A stretch of 64,000 nt of DNA from Paucibacter sp. KBW04 (GCF_003852425.1 NZ_QAJN01000002.1:186001-250000); one strand, 5' to 3'; shown: positions 1 through 10,018, numbered from the stretch's first letter. Made by a program: numbers and translations. Notes: generated from the sequence alone by a model not told the origin.

Positions 1-189
1 CACCAGACAGGTGGAGGCACCTGCGGCCAGGGCGGCGGCCACAAACTCGCGGCCGTCACGCGCATAGCCGGGCCAGGCGATGAAGGCATCACCCGGCTGC
101 ACGGCACGGCTGTCGGTGCGCAGGGCGCCGGTCGTCCATTCCTGCAACCAGCGGGCGGCGGCTTCGGGGGATTTCAACTTCGTCAACAT
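1..189 (-). CDS. murE: UDP-N-acetylmuramoyl-tripeptide synthetase MurE (N-terminal part)
   Basis: Cut by the left window edge; only the first 63 codons are present. The translation begins [18 protein letters not shown] and continues with [17 protein letters not shown], the typical MurE N-terminal domain that binds the UDP part of UMAG. MurE adds meso-diaminopimelate to UDP-MurNAc-L-Ala-D-Glu in the cytoplasm during peptidoglycan precursor synthesis. The ATG overlaps the ftsI stop by one base (TGATG), so translation is probably coupled. The position after ftsI is the standard dcw order. The catalytic ATP-binding and DAP-recognition regions lie outside the window, so the DAP versus lysine specificity rests on the Gram-negative context. 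Confidence 0.9.
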   Translation of the reverse strand, partial: MLTKLKSPEAAARWLQEWTTGALRTDSRAVQPGDAFIAWPGYARDGREFVAAALAAGASTCLV

Positions 190-1997
190 CAAAAGCTTTC
201 TTCAACTGCTTCGACCGGGGTCTTGGCCACGATTTGCGGCTTCACTTCCAGATCGGGTGGCACGGCCATCAGGCGCAGGCTTTGCGAGACCACCTGGCTG
301 AACACCGGGCCGGCCACGGCGCCACCGAAATACTTGCCGGCCGTGGGCTCATCCAACATCACCGCGACGATGATGCGGGGCTTGCTGATAGGCGCGATGC
401 CCACAAACCAGGAGCGATATTTATTGCCGGCATAGCCCTTGCCTTCTTGCTTGTGAGCCGTGCCGGACTTGCCGCCCACGCTGTAACCCGCGGCCATGGC
501 CTGGGGCGCCGTGCCTCCGGGGGCGGCGGCCATCTCCAGCATGCCGCGCATGGTTTCGGCCGTCTTGGGCGAGAAAACCTTGATGCCATGCACCTGCTCG
601 CCCGGCGGGCGACGCATCATGGTCAGGGGGATGACCTCGCCATCCCGCGCGAATACGGTGTAAGCATGAGCCAGCTGGAATAGCGAGGCCGAGAGGCCAT
701 AGCCGTAAGACATGGTGGCCTGCTCGATCGGCCGCCAGGCCTTGTAAGGCCGCAGCTTGCCGGTGATGGCGCCGGGAAAGTCCAGCTGCGGGCGCTGACC
801 CAGGCCGATGGCGGTGAACAGCTCGTGCATCTCGCGCGGCGGCATCTGCATGGCCATCTTGACCACACCGATATTGCTGGAGCGCTGGATGACTTGGGTC
901 ACCGTCATGGATTCGCGCGGCGTGTGGTCGGTGGGCGACCAGCCGCTGATGTTGACGCTGCGAGGCGCGGTATGAATGATGGTGTCGGGCGTGACGCGGC
1001 CGCTCTCCAGGGCTTGCGCCACGATGAAGGGCTTCATGGTCGAGCCGGGCTCGAAGATGTCGGTCAGGGCGCGGTTGCGCAGCTGGGCGCCGCTCAGATT
1101 CTTGCGCTCACCGGGGTCGTAGCTGGGGAAGTTGGCCAGGGCCAACACCTCGCCGGTCTGCACATCGACCACCACCACCGAACCGGCCTTGGCCTTGTTC
1201 TCGGCCACCGCGTCGCGGATGCGCTGGTAGGCAAAGAACTGCACCTTGGAGTCAACCGACAGGTCAATGTCGCGACCATTCACCGCCGGGATGCGGTCGC
1301 CAATGTCTTCCACCACCCGGCCCAGGCGGTCGCGCACCACTGAGCGCGAACCATCGCGGCCCTGCAGCTCTTTCTGGAAGGCCAGCTCTATGCCTTCCTG
1401 GCCTTTTTCTTCGATATTGGTGAAGCCCACCACATGGGCGGCGGCCTCGCCTTCGGGGTATTTGCGCTTGTACTCGCGGTCAGCGAACACGCCCTTCAGG
1501 CCCAGGGCCTTGATCTTCTCGGCCGTCTGGTCGTCGGCCTGGCGGCGCAGCCAAACGAATTTAGTCGCCGGGTCCAGCTTGCGCTCAAGTTCCGCGTTAG
1601 ACCAACCCAGAATCTTGGCCAGGGCGCGCCGCTTGTCGGGGTCGGCATCGACTTCTTTCGGGATGGCCCAGAAGGAAGGCACGGCCACGCTGGCGGCCAG
1701 CACCTGACCGCTGCGGTCGATGATGCGGCCACGGCTGGCCGGCAGCTCCATGGTGTGGGCGTAGCGCGCCTCGCCCTGTTTTTGATAGAACTCGGTGCCT
1801 ATCACCTGCACGTACAAGGCACGCACCAGCAAGCCGGCGAAGGCCAGGCCCACCAGGGCCACGAGAAAGCGCGAACGCCAGGGCGGCGTCTTGGAGGCCA
1901 GCAGCGGGCTGGTCGAATAATTGACCCCGCGGGTGCTGAGCGAGCGCGCGGCCGAGTTGCCGCTGCCACTATTGCGTTTGGCGCCGGGCAGCTTCAA
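189..1997 (-). CDS. ftsI: Peptidoglycan D,D-transpeptidase FtsI (PBP3)
   Basis: Septal class B penicillin-binding protein that cross-links peptidoglycan at the division site with FtsW. The 602-residue protein has a cytoplasmic N-terminus, one membrane anchor around residues 43-62 and the PBP dimer domain. The transpeptidase domain carries all three active-site motifs: STMK (319-322, nucleophile Ser319), SSN (373-375) and KSGT (510-513). The length is normal for the family. The start overlaps the ftsL stop by 4 bases and the end overlaps murE by one, so ftsL-ftsI-murE are translationally coupled. The N-terminal tail of about 40 residues is rich in Ser and Arg. Nothing looks broken. Confidence 0.97.
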   Translation of the reverse strand: MKLPGAKRNSGSGNSAARSLSTRGVNYSTSPLLASKTPPWRSRFLVALVGLAFAGLLVRALYVQVIGTEFYQKQGEARYAHTMELPASRGRIIDRSGQVLAASVAVPSFWAIPKEVDADPDKRRALAKILGWSNAELERKLDPATKFVWLRRQADDQTAEKIKALGLKGVFADREYKRKYPEGEAAAHVVGFTNIEEKGQEGIELAFQKELQGRDGSRSVVRDRLGRVVEDIGDRIPAVNGRDIDLSVDSKVQFFAYQRIRDAVAENKAKAGSVVVVDVQTGEVLALANFPSYDPGERKNLSGAQLRNRALTDIFEPGSTMKPFIVAQALESGRVTPDTIIHTAPRSVNISGWSPTDHTPRESMTVTQVIQRSSNIGVVKMAMQMPPREMHELFTAIGLGQRPQLDFPGAITGKLRPYKAWRPIEQATMSYGYGLSASLFQLAHAYTVFARDGEVIPLTMMRRPPGEQVHGIKVFSPKTAETMRGMLEMAAAPGGTAPQAMAAGYSVGGKSGTAHKQEGKGYAGNKYRSWFVGIAPISKPRIIVAVMLDEPTAGKYFGGAVAGPVFSQVVSQSLRLMAVPPDLEVKPQIVAKTPVEAVEESF

Positions 1998-2299
1998 GAC
2001 TTGGCTCCCGAGGCGGCATTGTGGGCAGGCTTGGCCGCCTGGTCCGTCACCTCCTGAGTGACTGCCGGGCCGATGGCGCGCATATGCAGGCGCTCGCGCG
2101 CCACCTGCTCCACCCGCAGATTGGTGGCCTGGGCATGACGCTCGGCCTGCAGGCGCTGGCTATCAGCCTCCAGCCGCCGACCTTCCGCCTGCGCACGATC
2201 CAGCTCGGTGAACAGCCGGCGTGCCTCGTAGGCGCTGCGCACCAGAGTCACGCCGCTCAGCAGAACGGCAATCAGCAGGAGGAAGTTGAGGCGGCTCAT
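1994..2299 (-). CDS. ftsL: Cell division protein FtsL
   Basis: Small bitopic division protein that joins FtsB and FtsQ to recruit and activate FtsWI. The 101 residues show one N-terminal membrane helix (about residues 5-23, LNFLLLIAVLLSGVTLV). A leucine-zipper-like coiled coil rich in Ala, Glu, Arg and Leu follows (about 25-75), ending with the conserved QVARERLHMR segment. The length fits the family. It sits between rsmH (5-base gap) and ftsI (4-base overlap), the invariant position of ftsL in proteobacterial dcw clusters. The identification rests on position, topology and the heptad pattern, because FtsL sequences are poorly conserved. Confidence 0.93.
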   Translation of the reverse strand: MSRLNFLLLIAVLLSGVTLVRSAYEARRLFTELDRAQAEGRRLEADSQRLQAERHAQATNLRVEQVARERLHMRAIGPAVTQEVTDQAAKPAHNAASGAKS

Positions 2300-2304
2300 A
2301 TCAC

Positions 2305-3324
2305 TCAGGGCGCCTCATCAGTGCCTTCGCCGCGCGCGGCGCGACGACGCTTGTGATGCTCCACCGGCAGCGGCGTGGTGGTGCGCTGGGCGATGCGCAG
2401 CACGGCCGAGCGGGCGCGCGGGTTGGCGGCCACCTCGGCTTCGCTGGGCTTGATGCGGGCAATCGCCTCCAGCGCCAGAGGCTTGGGCTCGGCAAACAGG
2501 GCGCGCCGGTCCACCACCTGCTTGCTATGGCCGGCGATGAAGTTCTTGACGATGCGGTCTTCCAGCGAGTGGAAGCTGATGATGGCCATGCGCCCCCCCG
2601 GGGCCAGCAAGGCCAGGGCCGCGTTGAGGCCGCGCTCTAGTTCTTCAAGCTCCCCGTTGACGTGAATCCGAAGAGCTTGAAAGGTGCGCGTTGCGGGGTT
2701 TTGTCCCGCTTCCCGGGTCTTGACCGCACGAGCCACGACCTCGGACAACTCGTCGGTGCTTCTAACGGGATTCCCGCCTGCCCTGCGAGCAACAAGCGCC
2801 TTTGCAATCTGAACAGCAAACCGTTCTTCCCCATAGTCGCGTATGACCTCCGCAATCTGGCGCTCATCGGCGCGGGCCAGGAAATCCGCGGCACTTTCAC
2901 CACGGCTTGTGTCCATACGCATGTCCAGCGGGCCGTTGAAACGGAAGCTGAAACCACGCTCTGGGTTGTCGATCTGCGGGCTGGACACACCGATGTCCAG
3001 CAAGATGCCTTGCACCTGTTCCACACCGCGCTCGCGCAGCTGCTCGCGCATATCGGCGAAGGCGGCGTGGATGATGGAAAAACGCGGATCCGTGATCCGC
3101 GTCTCGCCCGTCGTGGCCGCCGCGATCGCCTCCAGATCGCGGTCGATGGCGATCAGCCGCCCCTCGGGCGAGAGTTTGGAAAGCAGCAGGCGCGAATGAC
3201 CGCCGCGGCCGAAAGTGCCGTCGACGTAAACACCGTCCGGCGAGGTCAGCACCTGCTCCACCGTTTCGTGCAGCAGCACGGTGGTGTGCGAAAAGGGGGC
3301 GGGAGAGGTGGGCGTTGTTTCCAT
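2305..3324 (-). CDS. rsmH: 16S rRNA (cytosine(1402)-N(4))-methyltransferase RsmH
   Basis: SAM-dependent methyltransferase that N4-methylates C1402 in the ribosomal P site. The 339 residues carry the family signatures: [11 protein letters not shown] near the N-terminus, the SAM-binding [11 protein letters not shown] around residues 34-44, [12 protein letters not shown], and [13 protein letters not shown] near the C-terminus. The length is slightly above the usual ~310. The ATG overlaps the mraZ stop by one base (TGATG). The stretch encoding roughly residues 140-230 (window 2630-2900) uses codons such as CTA, GGA and CAA much more than its flanks, although the protein motifs remain intact. See findings. 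Confidence 0.97.
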   Translation of the reverse strand: METTPTSPAPFSHTTVLLHETVEQVLTSPDGVYVDGTFGRGGHSRLLLSKLSPEGRLIAIDRDLEAIAAATTGETRITDPRFSIIHAAFADMREQLRERGVEQVQGILLDIGVSSPQIDNPERGFSFRFNGPLDMRMDTSRGESAADFLARADERQIAEVIRDYGEERFAVQIAKALVARRAGGNPVRSTDELSEVVARAVKTREAGQNPATRTFQALRIHVNGELEELERGLNAALALLAPGGRMAIISFHSLEDRIVKNFIAGHSKQVVDRRALFAEPKPLALEAIARIKPSEAEVAANPRARSAVLRIAQRTTTPLPVEHHKRRRAARGEGTDEAP

Positions 3325-3752
3325 CAGAAGCTGAAATCCTTGAGGGCGTCAGGCAGTTCGGACTGCATGACTTGTGCTTCATGTTTGGCATAAGAGGGGG
3401 CGTCCCACAGCTCGAAGTGACTGCCCATGCCCAGCAGCATCACCTCGCGCTCGATGCCGGCTGCCGCACGCAGCTCGGGCGAGATCAGCACGCGCGCAGC
3501 GCTGTCGATCTCCACATCCATGGCATTGCCCAGAAAAACCCGCTTCCAGCCGGCTGCCGACATGGGCAGCGCAGCGATGCGGTCGCGAAAGGCTTCCCAG
3601 GCTGGGCGCGGGAACACCATCAAGCAGCCTTCGGGGTGGCGGGTCACGGTCAGCTGGCCGGCGCACAGCGCCTGCAAGACCTCGCGGTGGCGTGTCGGGA
3701 CGGCAAAACGCCCCTTGGCATCCATTGCCAAGGAGGAAGCCCCCTGAAACAC
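3324..3752 (-). CDS. mraZ: Transcriptional regulator MraZ
   Basis: AbrB-fold DNA-binding protein that autoregulates the dcw cluster. I chose the GTG at 3752, giving a 142-residue protein beginning [16 protein letters not shown], which matches the canonical MraZ N-terminus and length. An in-frame GTG at 3794 would add 14 residues without resemblance to the family and would place coding sequence over the operator repeats. The two MraZ half-domains are visible as [17 protein letters not shown] and [15 protein letters not shown]. No strong Shine-Dalgarno sequence precedes the start. It is first in the leftward dcw operon and overlaps rsmH by one base. Confidence 0.95.
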   Translation of the reverse strand: MFQGASSLAMDAKGRFAVPTRHREVLQALCAGQLTVTRHPEGCLMVFPRPAWEAFRDRIAALPMSAAGWKRVFLGNAMDVEIDSAARVLISPELRAAAGIEREVMLLGMGSHFELWDAPSYAKHEAQVMQSELPDALKDFSF

Positions 3753-3760
3753 AAAATTCG

Positions 3761-3794
3761 CCACAGCGACCCACCAAAGTACACTTTTCACCAC
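3761..3794 (-). promoter_or_regulatory. Putative MraZ operator: four GTG-type repeats at 10-bp spacing
   Basis: On the minus strand the sequence upstream of mraZ contains GTGGT, GTGTA, GTGGG and GTGGC, each starting exactly 10 bp after the previous one (first bases at 3794, 3784, 3774 and 3764). Known MraZ operators are series of short TGGGN/GTGGG-like repeats spaced by about one helical turn, bound by an MraZ ring. The first repeat overlaps the putative -10 element, consistent with repression. The pattern is seen directly; binding is inferred. Confidence 0.7.
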
Positions 3795-3821
3795 TTTACT
3801 GACCGAACTTCAGCAGGTCAA
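3793..3821 (-). promoter_or_regulatory. Putative sigma-70 promoter of the dcw cluster
   Basis: Minus strand: TTGACC (3821-3816), a 17-bp spacer and TAAAGT (3798-3793). This is close to the consensus and about 40 bp upstream of the chosen mraZ start. The -10 hexamer overlaps the first MraZ-type repeat. Confidence 0.65.
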
Positions 3822-3911
3822 GCCAATTCGTAAAAAGTTCCAATGAAATCAAGCACTTAGACACATATGCTCACAAGCCCCTGGAACTGAAATTCGTTCA
3901 AAATTAAGGAC

Positions 3912-6425
3912 TTGCATAACTGTCTGCAAGTGCTAGATGAACTTATTTCAAGTAGGGCTTGTCACGATTTCGGGCTACAGACTCTCGCAAAGCTGCCGAT
4001 TCCTAGGAAACCCAAGGACTCGAGTCCGCGCAAGCGCTCGATCCGCCCATCCCTTCCAAGCCCCTGGACCGTCCAGGCGCGTGAACCGATAGAGGCGTTT
4101 TTGAGCAGCAAAGCATCAAGTTCTCTGTTCTATGCCATCGCCCTGGGCGCCAGCATCGGTCTCTTACTCCCCGCCCTGATGGTGGGCGGCTGGTTGATCG
4201 GCCTGCGTGAATCCCAGGTCGCCGTCGAAGAGCAGCAACGCGAGCTGGAGACCAAGCTGGACGTGCTGGCCAGCAGCCTGCCCGAGCTGCTGTGGAATCT
4301 GGACACCGTGGCCGCCCGCGAGGTAGTGGCGGCGGTGATGAAGTCGCCCGACGTGGTGCGGGTCAAGATCCGCGACGCCTCGCAAGACGCGCCCTTCATC
4401 GAGATGAGCGCGCCCGAGCGCCAGCAAGGCCGGCAAATCCTCGGCGAGCGCGATATCGTGCGCGGCAGCAGTCAAATCGGTCATATCCAGATCGAGCTGG
4501 ACGACCACCTCAGCAGCGCCGCCCTCTCCCGCCAGCGCTGGCTTTACGGCGCTACCGTGGGCGGCCAGTTACTGATCTCGCTGGGCCTGATCCTGGCCCT
4601 GCTCAACACCCGTGTGATGCGCCCCTTGCGCGAACTGGGTGCTTTTGCCAACGACCTGGCCGAGGGCCGCTTCAGCGCAAGGCTGAACAGCCACCGTACC
4701 GACGAGATCGGCCTGCTGGGCACCCATCTGGACCATATGCGCCACGCCCTGCATGAACAGTTCGGTGCGCAACGCGCCCTGCTGGAGCGCATGCGCGGCA
4801 TTGCTGAGACCGTGCCCGGCGTGGTCTACCAGCTACGCAAGGACGCCGAGGGGCAATACCAATTCGCCTACGTCAGCGAGGCGGTAAAGGACTTCTTCCA
4901 GCTCAGCGCCGCCGAGTTGAGCGAGAGTGCAAACGCCTGGTTTGAGCAGATTGATCCGGCCGACCGTGCGGCGGTGCGCCAAAGCCTGAAGGAGTCGGCC
5001 CGCCAACTCAGCCCCTGGCAGCAGGAGTTCCGAACCCGCCGCCCCGACGGCAGCGAACGCTGGCTCTACGGCAACGCCATCGCCCAGGCCGAGGAAGGCG
5101 GCTCGGTGCTGTGGCATGGTTTTCTGACCGACATCTCAAGCCAGCGTCTGGACGCCCTGGAGTTGATGCGTTACCGTCACCACCTGGAAGAGCTGGTGGA
5201 AGCACGCACCGCCGAGCTGGCCGAGGCCAGCCAGGCCGCCCAAGCCGCCAATCTGGCCAAAAGCGCGTTCCTGGCCAATATGAGCCATGAGATCCGCACC
5301 CCCATGAATGCCATCATCGGCATGACCTATCTGGTACAAAGCGATGCGCACGAACCCAAGCAGCAGGAGAGGCTGCAAAAGGTCGCCGACGCCGCCGAGC
5401 ATCTGCTGGGCGTGATCAACAATGTCTTGGATCTCTCCAAAATCGAGGCCGGAAAACTGCAGCTCCTACACACCGAATTCACCGTTACTCAAGTGCTGGA
5501 CAACGTCTACAGCATGCTCGCCCAGCGGGCCAGTGAGAAGCGGCTCAGCCTCAAGATCGAGATCGAAGATCGCCTGGCCAAGCAGGTGCTGCTGGGAGAC
5601 TCCCAGCGCATTGCCGAGGTCTTGCTGAACTTTGCCGGCAACGCCATCAAGTTCACCGAACAAGGTCAGGTCTGCATGGCCGCCCACATCCTGGCGGACG
5701 AGGCCGGCAAGCTGCAAGTTCGCTTTGAGGTCATCGATACCGGCATCGGCATCGCCGATCCTGACCAGCAACGCCTGTTCCAAGACTTCGAGCAAGCCGA
5801 CAGCTCCACCACCCGACGCTACGGCGGCACGGGCCTGGGCCTGTCGATCTGCCGCCGCCTTGCCGAGCTGATGGGCGGTCAGGTGGGCGTGGAAAGCAAG
5901 CCCGGCCAAGGCAGCTGCTTCTGGCTCAAGCTCAGCCTGGCCAAGAGCAGCGGCTTTGTGCTCGGCCCGCCGCCCGCCCCACCGCGCCGCAACCATGCCG
6001 CAAGAGACCGCCTGGCCGAGTTCAGTGGCCGCCGGGTGCTGCTGGCCGAAGACAATATGGTCAATCAAGAAGTCGCCATCGCCCTGCTGGGCAGCGCCGG
6101 CCTGGCCGTCGACGTGGCCCCCGATGGCAAAGCCGCGCTAGACATGATGAGCGACCCGAACAAGGACTACGCCCTGGTCTTGATGGATGTGCAAATGCCC
6201 ATCATGGACGGACTGGACGCCACCCGCGCGATTCGCCGCCTGGAGCGGGGCCGCGACATCCCCATCTTGGCCATGACGGCCAATGCCTTTGCCGAGGAGC
6301 GCCAGCGCTGCTTGGATGCGGGCATGAATGACCATGTTGCCAAGCCCGTGGTGGCCGAGCAACTATTCGGCACCTTGCATCTTTGGTTGAGCCGCAGCGA
6401 AGAACAGCGCAAACTAACGCAATAG
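3912..6425 (+). CDS. Hybrid sensor histidine kinase/response regulator
   Basis: Membrane two-component hybrid kinase. Order of domains: N-terminal region, TM helix (about residues 72-98), periplasmic sensor segment, second TM (about 213-230), HAMP, PAS (about 300-410), and HisKA with [10 protein letters not shown] (phospho-acceptor His459). HATPase_c follows with DTGIGI and GGTGLGLSI, then a receiver domain with phospho-acceptor Asp759 in [11 protein letters not shown]. There is no Hpt domain, so a phosphorelay partner should lie elsewhere. The start is uncertain: the frame is open from a TTG at 3912 (an AAGGA lies just 2 nt upstream), another TTG at 4101 would remove 63 poorly structured residues, and no ATG precedes the first TM. 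The substrate-binding-like gene 15 bp downstream is probably in the same operon. Confidence 0.88.
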   Translation: MHNCLQVLDELISSRACHDFGLQTLAKLPIPRKPKDSSPRKRSIRPSLPSPWTVQAREPIEAFLSSKASSSLFYAIALGASIGLLLPALMVGGWLIGLRESQVAVEEQQRELETKLDVLASSLPELLWNLDTVAAREVVAAVMKSPDVVRVKIRDASQDAPFIEMSAPERQQGRQILGERDIVRGSSQIGHIQIELDDHLSSAALSRQRWLYGATVGGQLLISLGLILALLNTRVMRPLRELGAFANDLAEGRFSARLNSHRTDEIGLLGTHLDHMRHALHEQFGAQRALLERMRGIAETVPGVVYQLRKDAEGQYQFAYVSEAVKDFFQLSAAELSESANAWFEQIDPADRAAVRQSLKESARQLSPWQQEFRTRRPDGSERWLYGNAIAQAEEGGSVLWHGFLTDISSQRLDALELMRYRHHLEELVEARTAELAEASQAAQAANLAKSAFLANMSHEIRTPMNAIIGMTYLVQSDAHEPKQQERLQKVADAAEHLLGVINNVLDLSKIEAGKLQLLHTEFTVTQVLDNVYSMLAQRASEKRLSLKIEIEDRLAKQVLLGDSQRIAEVLLNFAGNAIKFTEQGQVCMAAHILADEAGKLQVRFEVIDTGIGIADPDQQRLFQDFEQADSSTTRRYGGTGLGLSICRRLAELMGGQVGVESKPGQGSCFWLKLSLAKSSGFVLGPPPAPPRRNHAARDRLAEFSGRRVLLAEDNMVNQEVAIALLGSAGLAVDVAPDGKAALDMMSDPNKDYALVLMDVQMPIMDGLDATRAIRRLERGRDIPILAMTANAFAEERQRCLDAGMNDHVAKPVVAEQLFGTLHLWLSRSEEQRKLTQ

Positions 6426-6440
6426 TCCACGGAGCGCCTC

Positions 6441-7280
6441 ATGCGCAAGCCCTGCAGCCGGCCCGTCAAGCAGCACCGCACGTTTGCCCGCCGCCTCGGT
6501 GAGGCTCTGCTGCTGGCCTGCGCTCTGCCCACCCTGCCTGCCCTTGCCGCTACTGCCGCGGCCCCGGAGGCAGGCGGCGCCCCGCTCGCTGCCACCAGCA
6601 CGCCGACCCAACTCCTCCATCTGGTGACCGAGGAGTACCCTCCCTACAATATGAGCGGCCAGACCAAGGAAGGCATGGGCGAGGTCACCGGCATTTCCAG
6701 CCGCATCTTGCAAACCCTGCTGGCCGAGGCCAAGCTGGACTACACGGTCGCCATCTACCCCTGGGCCCGCGCCATTGCCATGGCCAGATCTCAGGCCATG
6801 ACCTGCGTCTACTCCATGTCACGCACGCCGGAGCGCGAGTCGCTCTACCAATGGGTAGGCCCCTTGGTCTTCAATGACTGGACCTTGTTTGCCCGCAGCG
6901 GCGGGAGCCGCCCGGCCCAGTTGCAGGAGGCGATCAAGGCCCGCATCGGCAGCTACCGGGGTGACGCCATCGTGCCCTATCTGCAGGAGCGCGGTTACCA
7001 GGTGGACGTGGGCAGCTCGGACGAACTCAACCCGCGCAAGCTGCTGGCCGGCCGCATCGACTTCTGGGCGACCGGCCGCCTGATCGGCCTCTACCGCTTG
7101 CAGCAGCAGGGCTTGACGGGCATAGAGCCGGTGCTCAATTTCAACCGCAGCGAGATGTATCTGGCTTGCCAGAAAGACATGCCCGAGGCCTTGATCCGCC
7201 AGCTCAATCAGGGCTTGCAAGCCCTGGACCGGCGCGGCGTGATCCGCAAAATCTACAGCGACTTCGGCTACACGCCTTGA
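6441..7280 (+). CDS. Periplasmic substrate-binding-like protein (SBP_bac_3 type)
   Basis: 279 residues with an N-terminal signal peptide (positively charged start, hydrophobic core LLLACALPTLPALAA). The body resembles the amino-acid-binding SBP_bac_3 fold: LVTEEYPPYNM near the start of the mature chain, YPWARAIAMA, CVYSMSRTPERES and a C-terminal IRKIYSDFGY helix. No ABC permease or ATPase gene is adjacent. It follows the hybrid kinase gene by 15 bp, so it may be a soluble ligand-binding partner of that kinase rather than a transport component. This role is inferred from context. The ligand is unknown. Confidence 0.75.
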   Translation: MRKPCSRPVKQHRTFARRLGEALLLACALPTLPALAATAAAPEAGGAPLAATSTPTQLLHLVTEEYPPYNMSGQTKEGMGEVTGISSRILQTLLAEAKLDYTVAIYPWARAIAMARSQAMTCVYSMSRTPERESLYQWVGPLVFNDWTLFARSGGSRPAQLQEAIKARIGSYRGDAIVPYLQERGYQVDVGSSDELNPRKLLAGRIDFWATGRLIGLYRLQQQGLTGIEPVLNFNRSEMYLACQKDMPEALIRQLNQGLQALDRRGVIRKIYSDFGYTP

Positions 7281-7287
7281 GGCTTGC

Positions 7288-8241
7288 TCAAGGACCCGAA
7301 GATTCCTTGATCAGGCGGCCCGAGCCGCTTTGAATCGGCCTCGCATTCATGGGGTAAAGCCGGCTGAAGATGGAAATCTGATTCATGGACAGCTGCACCG
7401 GCTGACGCAACACCATCCACAGCACACCCTCGGAGCAAGGCGGCGTGGTCAACGATCCCATATAGGTGTAGTAGGCCCGGTCCTCCGGCAGCAGCTGGTT
7501 CAGATCGATGCTGACCTGGGCCGGCAAGGCCTCGTTCTTCTCCAGCGGCAGATTGTTCCAAATGGTTTGGATCAGCGGCTGATCGCGGCCGCGCTCCAGC
7601 AACACCGCCACCACGGCCAGCTTGCCATCGGGGTCCTTGTGCACCAGATGGGCCACCATATCGAACTGGCGGCCGTTGATGCGCTCCTCGCTGGGGCGAT
7701 GGAAGTGGAACTGCAAGAGCTCAAAGCGCCGGCCCATGATTTGCAGAGAATTGCCCGGCGCCACGTTCACCTGCACCGTGTGGCCGTTGTCCAGCACCGC
7801 GAAGCCACTGGGCCGGTAGTCGAACTGGATCTTCTCCAAATCCACCCGTATGCCCTCGCGGATATCGATGGGGCTTTGCCGCGTGCCGACGGCGCAGGTG
7901 GCGAACTCGGGGTTCAGCGCCGCCCAACGCTCGGGCGCGCCTTCGCCGGTATAGCCCCAGTGCACATGGGGCGCGCCGCCATGGGCCTCGGCCTTGGCAT
8001 GCTCGTTTTTGGCCTTGCCCTTTGCGGCCTTGCCATGCTCGTCAGCGGCACCCGGCTTGCCTGCGACCTTGAGCGCGCCCGAGGCCGACTTATTGCTGAG
8101 CCGCTCGGCCAAGCGCTGGCGCAACACGTCCAGCGACTCCTCAGGCTTGCCTGCGTCGCCATGCTGGGCCTGGACCGATGACAGGCTCAGCATGCCGGCC
8201 AAGGCCGCAGCCAAAACTCTTGAAAAATGATTGCGATGCAT
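7288..8241 (-). CDS. Alpha-class carbonic anhydrase
   Basis: Periplasmic zinc enzyme that interconverts CO2 and bicarbonate. The ATG at 8241 gives a signal peptide (MHRNHFSRVLAAALAGMLSLSSVQA); an in-frame upstream ATG at 8283 adds 14 non-signal residues. A Lys/Ala-rich linker (mature residues about 25-80) precedes the catalytic domain. Zinc ligands are visible in LQFHFHRPSEE and AHLVHKD, and the domain begins with HWGYTGEGAPERWAALNPEFATC-type sequence typical of bacterial alpha-CAs, here split as WGYTGEGAPERW and SPIDIREG. The long charged linker is unusual compared with Neisseria-type enzymes. It is convergent with the gene at 6441-7280, with a 7-bp gap. Confidence 0.93.
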   Translation of the reverse strand: MHRNHFSRVLAAALAGMLSLSSVQAQHGDAGKPEESLDVLRQRLAERLSNKSASGALKVAGKPGAADEHGKAAKGKAKNEHAKAEAHGGAPHVHWGYTGEGAPERWAALNPEFATCAVGTRQSPIDIREGIRVDLEKIQFDYRPSGFAVLDNGHTVQVNVAPGNSLQIMGRRFELLQFHFHRPSEERINGRQFDMVAHLVHKDPDGKLAVVAVLLERGRDQPLIQTIWNNLPLEKNEALPAQVSIDLNQLLPEDRAYYTYMGSLTTPPCSEGVLWMVLRQPVQLSMNQISIFSRLYPMNARPIQSGSGRLIKESSGP

Positions 8242-8315
8242 GAATGAAGACTCCCGGCCTCGACAGGCCCATCGTCTTTTCATCGGTCATTCGGGCCTCA
8301 GCTTGAGGCCTGGGC

Positions 8316-9521
8316 TCAGGTCATCTCGCGTTTGACGATGGTCCAGGACAGCAGGCCTATGCCCATCAAACCCATCGAGGTGAACGCCAGCGCCACGGTG
8401 GAATGCATCACCAAGGGCACGACCAGGCCTGCGACCAGGCCGTTAGCCGCACTGCCAATACAGGCCTGCAAGCTGGAGGCCAGGCCACGGCGCTCGGGCA
8501 CCTCGTCCAGCACCAGCAAGGTCACCACCGGCACCATCAAAGCCCAGCCAAAGGCAAAGGCCGAGATCACCGGCAAGGCCCAGAAGGGATTGGGCGGCAG
8601 CAGTAGATTGAGCGTCACGTTCAGCAGGGAGACCACCGACATGATGACGAAGCCATAGCGGATCTGCTTGCGCGGCGGCACTTTGCCGGCCAGGCGCCCG
8701 CTGAGCCAGGCCCCGCCCATGATGCCGCCGATGGAGAAGCAGAAGAACCAGAAGAACTGCGTGGGCGCCAGCCTCAGATGCTCACCCACAAACACCGGCG
8801 CCGACAACACGTACAAAAACATGCCGTTAAAGGGAATGCCGCTGGCCAAGGCCAGAAGGATGAAGCGATGGCTGGTGCACAGCCGCCAGTACTCACGCAG
8901 CAGCTGGCCCACATGGAAGGGCTGCTTGGCCTCCTCATGCAGCGTCTCGGGCAGCAAGCGCCAGTTGGCGATGAAGAGGCTGGCGCCGATCAGCACCAGG
9001 AACCAAAAAATGCTGTGCCAGTCGGAATGCACAAACAAAAAGCCGCCGATCATCGGCGCGATGGCCGGCGCGATGCCAAAAAAGATGGTCACCTGAGACA
9101 TCACCCGCTGCGCCTCGGAGGGCGCGAACATATCGCGAATGATGGCGCGCGACACCACAATGCCCGCGCCCGCCGACATACCTTGCACCGTGCGCCAAAA
9201 CACCAGCTGGCCGATGCTGCCCGCCAGGGCACAGCCCACCGAGGCTAAGGTGAAGGCGGCCATGCCCCACAAGACCACCGGCCGGCGGCCGAAGCTGTCG
9301 GACAAAGCGCCGTGGAACAGATTCATCACGGCAAAGCCCAGCAGATAGCTGGACAGGGTCTGCTGCATCTCCACCGGCGTGGCATTGAGCGCCGTGGCAA
9401 TGCCGGCAAAGGCCGGCAGATAGGTGTCGATGGAGAAGGGGCCAATCATGCCCAGGGCCGCCAACAAGACGGCCAAGGCCCAACGCGGCGCGCGCCACAA
9501 GGTGCTGGCTTGGGGGTTCAT
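8316..9521 (-). CDS. Bcr/CflA family multidrug efflux MFS transporter
   Basis: Inner-membrane proton-driven drug exporter. The 401 residues form about 12 hydrophobic segments. The N-terminal GMIGPFSIDTYLPAF with the acidic residue in TM1 is diagnostic of the Bcr/CflA group, and the MFS motif A loop appears as GALSDSFGRRPVVLWG between TM2 and TM3. The length matches the family (~400). It is a single gene, divergent from nothing close, and ends about 75 bp after the carbonic anhydrase start on the same strand. The substrate cannot be predicted. Confidence 0.92.
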   Translation of the reverse strand: MNPQASTLWRAPRWALAVLLAALGMIGPFSIDTYLPAFAGIATALNATPVEMQQTLSSYLLGFAVMNLFHGALSDSFGRRPVVLWGMAAFTLASVGCALAGSIGQLVFWRTVQGMSAGAGIVVSRAIIRDMFAPSEAQRVMSQVTIFFGIAPAIAPMIGGFLFVHSDWHSIFWFLVLIGASLFIANWRLLPETLHEEAKQPFHVGQLLREYWRLCTSHRFILLALASGIPFNGMFLYVLSAPVFVGEHLRLAPTQFFWFFCFSIGGIMGGAWLSGRLAGKVPPRKQIRYGFVIMSVVSLLNVTLNLLLPPNPFWALPVISAFAFGWALMVPVVTLLVLDEVPERRGLASSLQACIGSAANGLVAGLVVPLVMHSTVALAFTSMGLMGIGLLSWTIVKREMT

Positions 9522-9611
9522 AAAGGATGTGGGAAAACTGGTGGTGTGCGACAGGCACAGCGGGCCAGTGTAGCGGCGAGGCCTTGCGAGCTCGCGTTGA
9601 AAAATTAAAAG

Positions 9612-9985
9612 TGTGAAGCAAGCCGATAGGCCGGATTCTGTGCAGCGCGGCCTTCTTGCGAAGACCGCGCCGTGACCGCCATTCCTCTTGGCCGGGCATC
9701 ACTGCCCGGCTCGGTGCCACCTACCCGCCAGCTCTGCGAGCCGCATCAATACTGGCCTACTTGGTGTTGCTGCGCGTAGAGATTGCCCGTTTCACCCGAC
9801 CCTGGAGGCTGCGCTTCCAGTCCCGCAAGGGCTTACACCCCGCACGTTTGATCGACTCGTCTCTGTTGCTCTAATCCTCGGCTCACGCCGGACAGCCGTT
9901 AGCTGCTACGCCGCTCTATGCAGTCCGGACCTTCCTCCAGTGCCATGTTTCCATGCTTGCACCAGCGGCGGTCTAGCTTGCTTCA
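9612..9985 (-). ncRNA. rnpB: RNase P RNA (M1 RNA, bacterial class A)
   Basis: The catalytic RNA of RNase P, which matures tRNA 5' ends. Helix P1 is formed by GAAGCAAGC (minus strand 9984-9976) pairing with GCTTGCTTC (9623-9615). Conserved core segments are present: GAGGAAGGTCCGGACT near the 5' end (CR I), AGAGCAACAGAGA in the middle, and near the 3' end CACAGAATCCGGCCTATCGG (CR V). The length of about 374 nt is normal. A GATAAT hexamer at 9998-9993 lies at the right distance for a -10 element just upstream of the 5' end. The ends are accurate to a few bases. Confidence 0.97.
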
Positions 9986-10018
9986 CGGCGCCATTATCGT
10001 CGATAAGATTTGCCCGCC

